From: Alphaproteobacteria bacterium
Lineage (GTDB): Bacteria > Pseudomonadota > Alphaproteobacteria > Reyranellales > Reyranellaceae
Reading direction: 5' to 3'
DNA length: 64,000 nucleotides
Assembly: GCA_016869975.1 (NCBI GenBank)
Contig: VGCZ01000003.1
Location: 62,001 to 126,000, forward strand
Shown here: positions 60,128 through 64,000 of the stretch, piece by piece
Layout: each line of letters starts with the position of its first letter
Numbering within the stretch: position 1 is the stretch's first letter
Translations under genes and position numbers: made by a program
The notes under the pieces: model-generated
Seen by the model: only the letters and a program-made list of their open reading frames with translations
Told to the model about the DNA's origin: nothing
Databases searched by the model: none

Positions 60128-62311
60128 ATGTCGCGTGCCGCACGCTGGTGGCTCGCCGTCGGCTGGGCGGCGATGCTGCTGCTGCCGTGGTACGCGCTCG
60201 AGGACGGGCTCTTCTCGTTCGTCTGGCTGCGCGATCCCTGGGGCGAGGACGCCGCGCCTCTGATCGTGCAGGTGCTGCGCCATGGCCGCATCTGGCTCGC
60301 GCCGCTGCTGCTGGCGTTCGCCGTGCCGTTGCTCTTCGCCTTCGTTCTTCCCCCGGAGGGGGAAGCACGAAGGCGGCGAGCGGCAATCATCCTGATGCTG
60401 TGCGGCGCGCTGGGGCTGGTCTGGCTGTTCGGCCAGGGCTTCGCCATCGGCGCGCGCGGCCTGAGCTGGGGCTGGGCGAAGGATCTCTACGGCGATTTCG
60501 AGGGCCGCCAGTTTGGCCTCGGCTATGGCGGCATGATCGTCGCCGTCGCACTGCTCTTCCTGCTTACCGAGGGCTGGGCGCGGCGCGGCGCCTTGCGCGG
60601 CGACGCCTTCGTACTGGGCTCGATCGGCATCGTCGTGGCCACCACGATCCTCTTCGTCTTTCTGCCCGTCGGCCTCGTGCTGGTTGGTGCGGCGCGCGTC
60701 GAGGACGGCTGGTCGCTGCTCGCGGTGGCCAAGCGTGTCACGTCGTCGGATATCTGGTCGCTGGGCTGCTTCGTTGGCGCCACCTGCGGCACGTTCTGGA
60801 AGACCCTGCTGCTCGCCGTCGTGGTCGGCGCATTATCGACGGCGCTGGGCACCGCCTTCGCGCTGCTTGCGGTGCGCATGGGTTTCCGCTGGCAGGGCGC
60901 GCTGCGGCTCTTCGCGCTGCTGCCGATCATCACGCCGCCCTTCGTCGTCGGCCTCGCCATCATCCTGCTGGTCGGCCGCACCGGCGCGTTGACGGTGCTG
61001 ATGGACGACTGGTTCGGCATCCCGCCGACGCGCTGGATCTACGGCTTCCCTGGCATGGCGCTGGCGCAGACGCTGAGCTTCACGCCCATCGCCTTCCTGA
61101 TCATGATCGGCGTGGTGCAGGGCATCAGCCCGACCATGGAGGAGGCGGCGCTGACCTTGCGCGCCTCGCCTGCGCGGCTGTTTCGCACCATCACCCTGCC
61201 GCTGATGCGGCCCGGCCTCGCCAACGCCTTCCTGGTCGGCGTGCTGGAGAGCATCTCCGATCTCGGCAACCCGGTGATCCTCGCCGGCAATTACGACGTG
61301 CTGTCGGTGCAGATCTATTTCGCGCTGGTCGGCGCGCAGGTCGATGGCGGCCGCGCCGCCGGCCTCGCCATCGTGCTGCTCGGCCTGGCGCTCGCGGTCT
61401 TCGTGCTGCAGGCCTTCTGGCTCGGCGACCGCTCCTACACCACAGTCGCCGGCAAGGGCGACACCGGTACGCACGCACCGCTGCCGCCGGCGGTCCGCCA
61501 CGCCGTCTACTGGACCGCGCTGCCGTGGATCGGGATCACCATCGCGGTATACGCCACCATCGCGTTCGGTGGCTTCGTCACCAATGTCGGGCGCGACCAC
61601 TCCTTCACCCTGAGCCACTTCGTCGATCTGTTCTCGATCGAATCCGGCGCCGGCGGCCTGGCGTGGACCGGTGGCGCCTGGAAGTCGCTGGGCACGACGC
61701 TCGAGACCGCGCTGATCGCCGCGCCGTTGACCGCGCTGCTCGGCTTGCTCATCGCCTACGTGCTGTCGCGTCAGGTCTTCGCCGGCAAGGGCGCCTTCGA
61801 GTTCATCACCATGCTGAGCTTCGCCATTCCCGGCACGGTGATCGGGCTGAGCTACATCGTCGCCTTCAACACGCCGCCGGTCGAGCTTACCGGCACCATG
61901 GCGATCCTGGTGATCTGCTTCATCTTCCGCGACATGCCTGTCGGTATCCGCGCCGGCGTCGCGGCGCTCAGTCAGATCGACCGCAGTCTCGACGAGAGCT
62001 CGCTCACCCTCAGGCATGGCGGCTTCGCCACGGTGCGCCGCGTGATCCTGCCGCTGATCCGCCCGGCCATCGTCGCCGCCTTGGTGTTCGGCCTGGTACG
62101 CGCCATGACCTCGCTGTCGGCGGTGATCTTCCTCGCGACCGCGCGGCACAATTTGTCGACGACGTACATCGTGGCGCAGATCGAGACGGCGCGCTTCGGC
62201 ACCGCCATCGCCTATTCGGCAGCGCTGATCGCCATCATGGCCGCGCTGATTCTCGCCATCCAATGGCTGGTGGGCGAGCGGCGCCTGGGCCGCCGCGCGC
62301 TCCAGACATGA
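60128..62311 (+). CDS. ABC importer permease, double BPD domain (FbpB/ThiP-like)
   Basis: A 727-residue fused permease with about twelve helices and two binding-protein-dependent transport domains. Each has the EAA loop contacting the ATPase: MEEAALTLRASPARLFRTI (about residue 337) and LDESSLTLRHGGFATVRRV (about 620). A dispersed hairpin repeat is inserted in frame near residues 72-82 (FVLPPEGEARR), between two helices. It follows the binding-protein gene by 18 bp. Confidence 0.93.
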   Translation: MSRAARWWLAVGWAAMLLLPWYALEDGLFSFVWLRDPWGEDAAPLIVQVLRHGRIWLAPLLLAFAVPLLFAFVLPPEGEARRRRAAIILMLCGALGLVWLFGQGFAIGARGLSWGWAKDLYGDFEGRQFGLGYGGMIVAVALLFLLTEGWARRGALRGDAFVLGSIGIVVATTILFVFLPVGLVLVGAARVEDGWSLLAVAKRVTSSDIWSLGCFVGATCGTFWKTLLLAVVVGALSTALGTAFALLAVRMGFRWQGALRLFALLPIITPPFVVGLAIILLVGRTGALTVLMDDWFGIPPTRWIYGFPGMALAQTLSFTPIAFLIMIGVVQGISPTMEEAALTLRASPARLFRTITLPLMRPGLANAFLVGVLESISDLGNPVILAGNYDVLSVQIYFALVGAQVDGGRAAGLAIVLLGLALAVFVLQAFWLGDRSYTTVAGKGDTGTHAPLPPAVRHAVYWTALPWIGITIAVYATIAFGGFVTNVGRDHSFTLSHFVDLFSIESGAGGLAWTGGAWKSLGTTLETALIAAPLTALLGLLIAYVLSRQVFAGKGAFEFITMLSFAIPGTVIGLSYIVAFNTPPVELTGTMAILVICFIFRDMPVGIRAGVAALSQIDRSLDESSLTLRHGGFATVRRVILPLIRPAIVAALVFGLVRAMTSLSAVIFLATARHNLSTTYIVAQIETARFGTAIAYSAALIAIMAALILAIQWLVGERRLGRRALQT
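60341..60371. repeat. Palindromic hairpin inside the permease gene
   Basis: TTCGT-T-CTTCCCCC-GGA-GGGGGAAG-C-ACGAA: 8-bp inner and 5-bp outer arms, perfect except for a T/C pair. It has the CTTCCCCC/GGGGGAAG core of the intergenic hairpins but is in a coding region, in frame. Confidence 0.8.
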
Positions 62312-62324
62312 CCTGGACGGACCC

Positions 62325-63380
62325 ATGAGCACGCCCGCCGCCGTCGAGTTCACCAATGTTAGCCGCCGCTTCGGGCCGGTGGTCGCCGTCGACTCGATCT
62401 CCTTCCGCGTCGAGCCCGGTACCCTGGTGACCTTGCTCGGACCCTCGGGCTGCGGCAAGACCACGACCTTGCGCATGATCGCCGGACTGGAGATGCCGAG
62501 CGATGGCGCCATCCGCATCGGCGAGCGCGACGTCACGCGCGTCTCAGCCGCCGAGCGCGACGTGTCGATGGTGTTCCAGTCCTACGCGCTCTTCCCGCAC
62601 ATGAACGTGCTGGAGAATGTCGGCTATGGGCTGGCCGTCTCGCCCATGACCGCCGCGCAGCGCGACGAGAAGGCGCGCGCCTTTCTGCGCAAGGTCGGGC
62701 TGGAGGGCTACGAGAAGCGCCAGATCGGTGCGCTGTCGGGCGGTCAGCAACAGCGCGTGGCGCTGGCGCGCGCCTTGGTGCTCGAGCCGCAGGTGCTGCT
62801 GTTCGACGAGCCACTCAGCAACCTCGACGCCAAGCTGCGCCGGCGCATGCGCGACGAGATCCGTGACCTCCAGCGCGAGCTTGGCATCACCGCCGTCTAC
62901 GTCACCCATGACCAGGAGGAGGCGATGGCCGTCTCCGACAAGATCGTGGTGATGAAGGATGGCCATATCGCGCAGATGGGCACGCCCGACGAGCTCTACG
63001 AGGCGCCGGTCGATCGATTCGTCGCCGATTTCATCGGCGGCGCGAACCTGATCGATTGCGAGATCGCCGGCGTGGAGGGCGATACGGCCCGCGTCGCCGT
63101 CGGCGGCACGACCCTCTCTCAGCCGGCGCGTGGTCTTCGCTCCGGTCCCGCGACGCTCGCCATCCGCTACGCCGCCGTGCGCTTGCAAGCGGGCGGAGCC
63201 GGCGCGCTGACCGGCACCGTGCGCAAAGCCACCTATCTCGGCTCGCACCGGGAGTTCACCATCGACTCGCCGATCGGCGAGTTGTTCGTGATCGAGCCCG
63301 ACCTCTCGAACAGCCTCACCGTCGGCGCCCCCGTCGCCATCACCTTCCGCGACCGCGGCCTGGCGCTGGTGGCGCGTTGA
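62325..63380 (+). CDS. ABC importer ATP-binding protein (FbpC/PotA-like)
   Basis: The 351-residue ATPase has Walker A G39-PSGCGKTT, signature IGALSGGQQQRVALARAL, Walker B VLLFDEPLSNLD and the switch His in YVTHDQEEAMAVSD. Residues from about 240 form a TOBE-type regulatory domain, as in Fe(III) and polyamine importers. It completes the importer operon. A short hairpin follows. Confidence 0.95.
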   Translation: MSTPAAVEFTNVSRRFGPVVAVDSISFRVEPGTLVTLLGPSGCGKTTTLRMIAGLEMPSDGAIRIGERDVTRVSAAERDVSMVFQSYALFPHMNVLENVGYGLAVSPMTAAQRDEKARAFLRKVGLEGYEKRQIGALSGGQQQRVALARALVLEPQVLLFDEPLSNLDAKLRRRMRDEIRDLQRELGITAVYVTHDQEEAMAVSDKIVVMKDGHIAQMGTPDELYEAPVDRFVADFIGGANLIDCEIAGVEGDTARVAVGGTTLSQPARGLRSGPATLAIRYAAVRLQAGGAGALTGTVRKATYLGSHREFTIDSPIGELFVIEPDLSNSLTVGAPVAITFRDRGLALVAR

Positions 63381-63382
63381 AC

Positions 63383-63412
63383 TCCCTTCTCCCCGCCTTT
63401 GCGGGGGGAAGG
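63383..63412. repeat. Palindromic hairpin between convergent genes
   Basis: Imperfect arms CCCTTCTCCCCGC (63383-63395) and GCGGGGGGAAGG (63401-63412), with one mismatch, around CTTT, between the ATPase stop and the convergent DUF1028 stop. Confidence 0.65.
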
Positions 63413-63416
63413 AGAA

Positions 63417-64000
63417 TCACTGCTTTTCCGCCGCCTTCATCGCCTCGACGCGACGCGCGATCTCGTCGAAGTCGAGCAGGCCGACGGGATTGTCTCGGCG
63501 CGGGCTGAAGAAGCGGGCGTAGGCGAAGCGCTCGCGGCTGACTTCCTCCAGGCGCTTTAGCTCATCGAGCGGCTCGATGTGGTCGTCGACCCGCCAGTCG
63601 AAGTCGGCATAGTCCTCGGTCGAGACGATCTTCAGCGCCGCCGATTGCTTGCCGCGCTTGTCACCGCCCACTGCTTCGCCGGCGCGCAGCGACTCGATCA
63701 GGCGGCGCGGGAAGGAAAGCTGCGCGTTGGCCTCGTAGAAGCGCGCCGTCTCCTCGATCACCTGCGGCCCGGCCAGCATGTTGCCCGCGACCGAGAAGGT
63801 CTCGCGCACGAGATGGCCGCACCAGTCCACGCACTTGGCGCCGGTATGCGCGGCGATGCCGCCGCGGGCGTCCTGGATGTGCAGCTGGCGATGGTCGCGG
63901 CCATCGTCGGCCGAGGTCAGCAGACGCACCGCGTCGGCGGCACCTACGTCCTCGCGCAGCAGGCGGATGCCGCGCGTGCCGTACATCGCGTTGGTGTTGG
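63417..64000 (-). CDS. DUF1028 family protein (partial, N-terminus beyond window)
   Basis: The visible C-terminal ~194 residues carry DUF1028 landmarks: TNTNAMYGTRGIRLLRE at the edge, RQLHIQDARGGIAAHTGAKC, the Asn in SVAGNMLAGPQVIEE and the GG-D-K-RGKQSAAL segment. The family (Ntn-hydrolase-like) has no agreed reaction; relatives occur near peptide and amide catabolism. The true start lies to the right of 64000. Confidence 0.88.
   Translation of the reverse strand, partial: NTNAMYGTRGIRLLREDVGAADAVRLLTSADDGRDHRQLHIQDARGGIAAHTGAKCVDWCGHLVRETFSVAGNMLAGPQVIEETARFYEANAQLSFPRRLIESLRAGEAVGGDKRGKQSAALKIVSTEDYADFDWRVDDHIEPLDELKRLEEVSRERFAYARFFSPRRDNPVGLLDFDEIARRVEAMKAAEKQ

Overview
The window is a 64 kb stretch of a high-GC chromosome that is almost entirely protein-coding on both strands. 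Several genes point to an alphaproteobacterium: a Coq7-type ubiquinone hydroxylase, GluQ, mmsA, pimeloyl-CoA-dehydrogenase-like pairs and an RhlE-type helicase. The many acyl-CoA, CoA-transferase and MaoC genes, and the dense palindromic intergenic repeats, would suit the Rhodospirillales/Reyranella/Bradyrhizobium side of the class, but I cannot place it more precisely. I see no rRNA, tRNA, CRISPR array, insertion sequence or prophage.

Layout. 0-10 kb holds an EamA exporter, a YbjN-like secreted protein, an ACAD10/11-type acyl-CoA dehydrogenase, mmsA, an alpha/beta hydrolase, a lipoprotein, an orphan family-5 solute-binding protein and an iron-dependent alcohol dehydrogenase. 9.6-10.3 kb is a small decay zone: a membrane gene with an in-frame amber codon and a wrecked higBA toxin-antitoxin locus. 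10.6-14.1 kb has a polytopic membrane protein, a stand-alone Lrp/AsnC ligand-binding domain and a DEAD-box helicase. 14.3-21.1 kb is a tightly packed plus-strand cluster: HAD hydrolase, two MaoC paralogues (one running in frame into a VOC/glyoxalase-like protein), two hotdog thioesterases, an exported aldo/keto reductase and a class III CoA transferase. 22.5-32 kb carries a complete set for a (3R)-type beta-oxidation: three acyl-CoA dehydrogenases, an HMG-CoA-synthase-like/OB-fold fusion whose expected catalytic Cys is Gln, an SCP2-type thiolase, two MaoC half-hydratases and an SDR. It is interrupted at 26.2-27.2 kb by an orphan gene resembling lysozyme-fold enzymes.

32-41.9 kb has a cNMP-binding patatin, an HCCA isomerase, an RND pump with its adaptor, a DedA-like protein, a decayed MBL-fold hydrolase, dsbB, coq7 and a peptidoglycan-binding protein. 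41.9-42.9 kb is an unusual island: a hairpin, a degenerate ~21-bp tandem array, an AT-rich promoter and a C39-like cysteine peptidase. 43-52 kb is metabolic (orphan molybdopterin subunit, VOC protein, LysE, HNH nuclease, nitronate monooxygenase, GST, carotenoid oxygenase, MFS). 52-55.2 kb is a four-gene overlapping minus-strand operon (AlkA, esterase, beta-lactamase-like hydrolase, GNAT), divergent from gluQ. 56-57.2 kb holds a caspase/CHAT-like predicted protease next to a small protein made of three 25-residue repeats, and both are preceded by a near-identical 20-nt motif. 57.3-64 kb has a second class III CoA transferase, a HIT protein, a complete Fe(III)-type ABC importer and the end of a DUF1028 gene.

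The best candidates for something undescribed are, in order: the caspase-like/repeat-protein pair at 56-57.2 kb; the MaoC-VOC read-through at 16.6-18 kb; the Cys-to-Gln HMG-CoA-synthase-like fusion at 27.4 kb; and a palindromic site, AGTG-N6-CACT, shared by the otherwise unrelated orphan hydrolase genes at 26.2 and 42.4 kb. Gene family calls come from motif recognition alone; nothing was searched.
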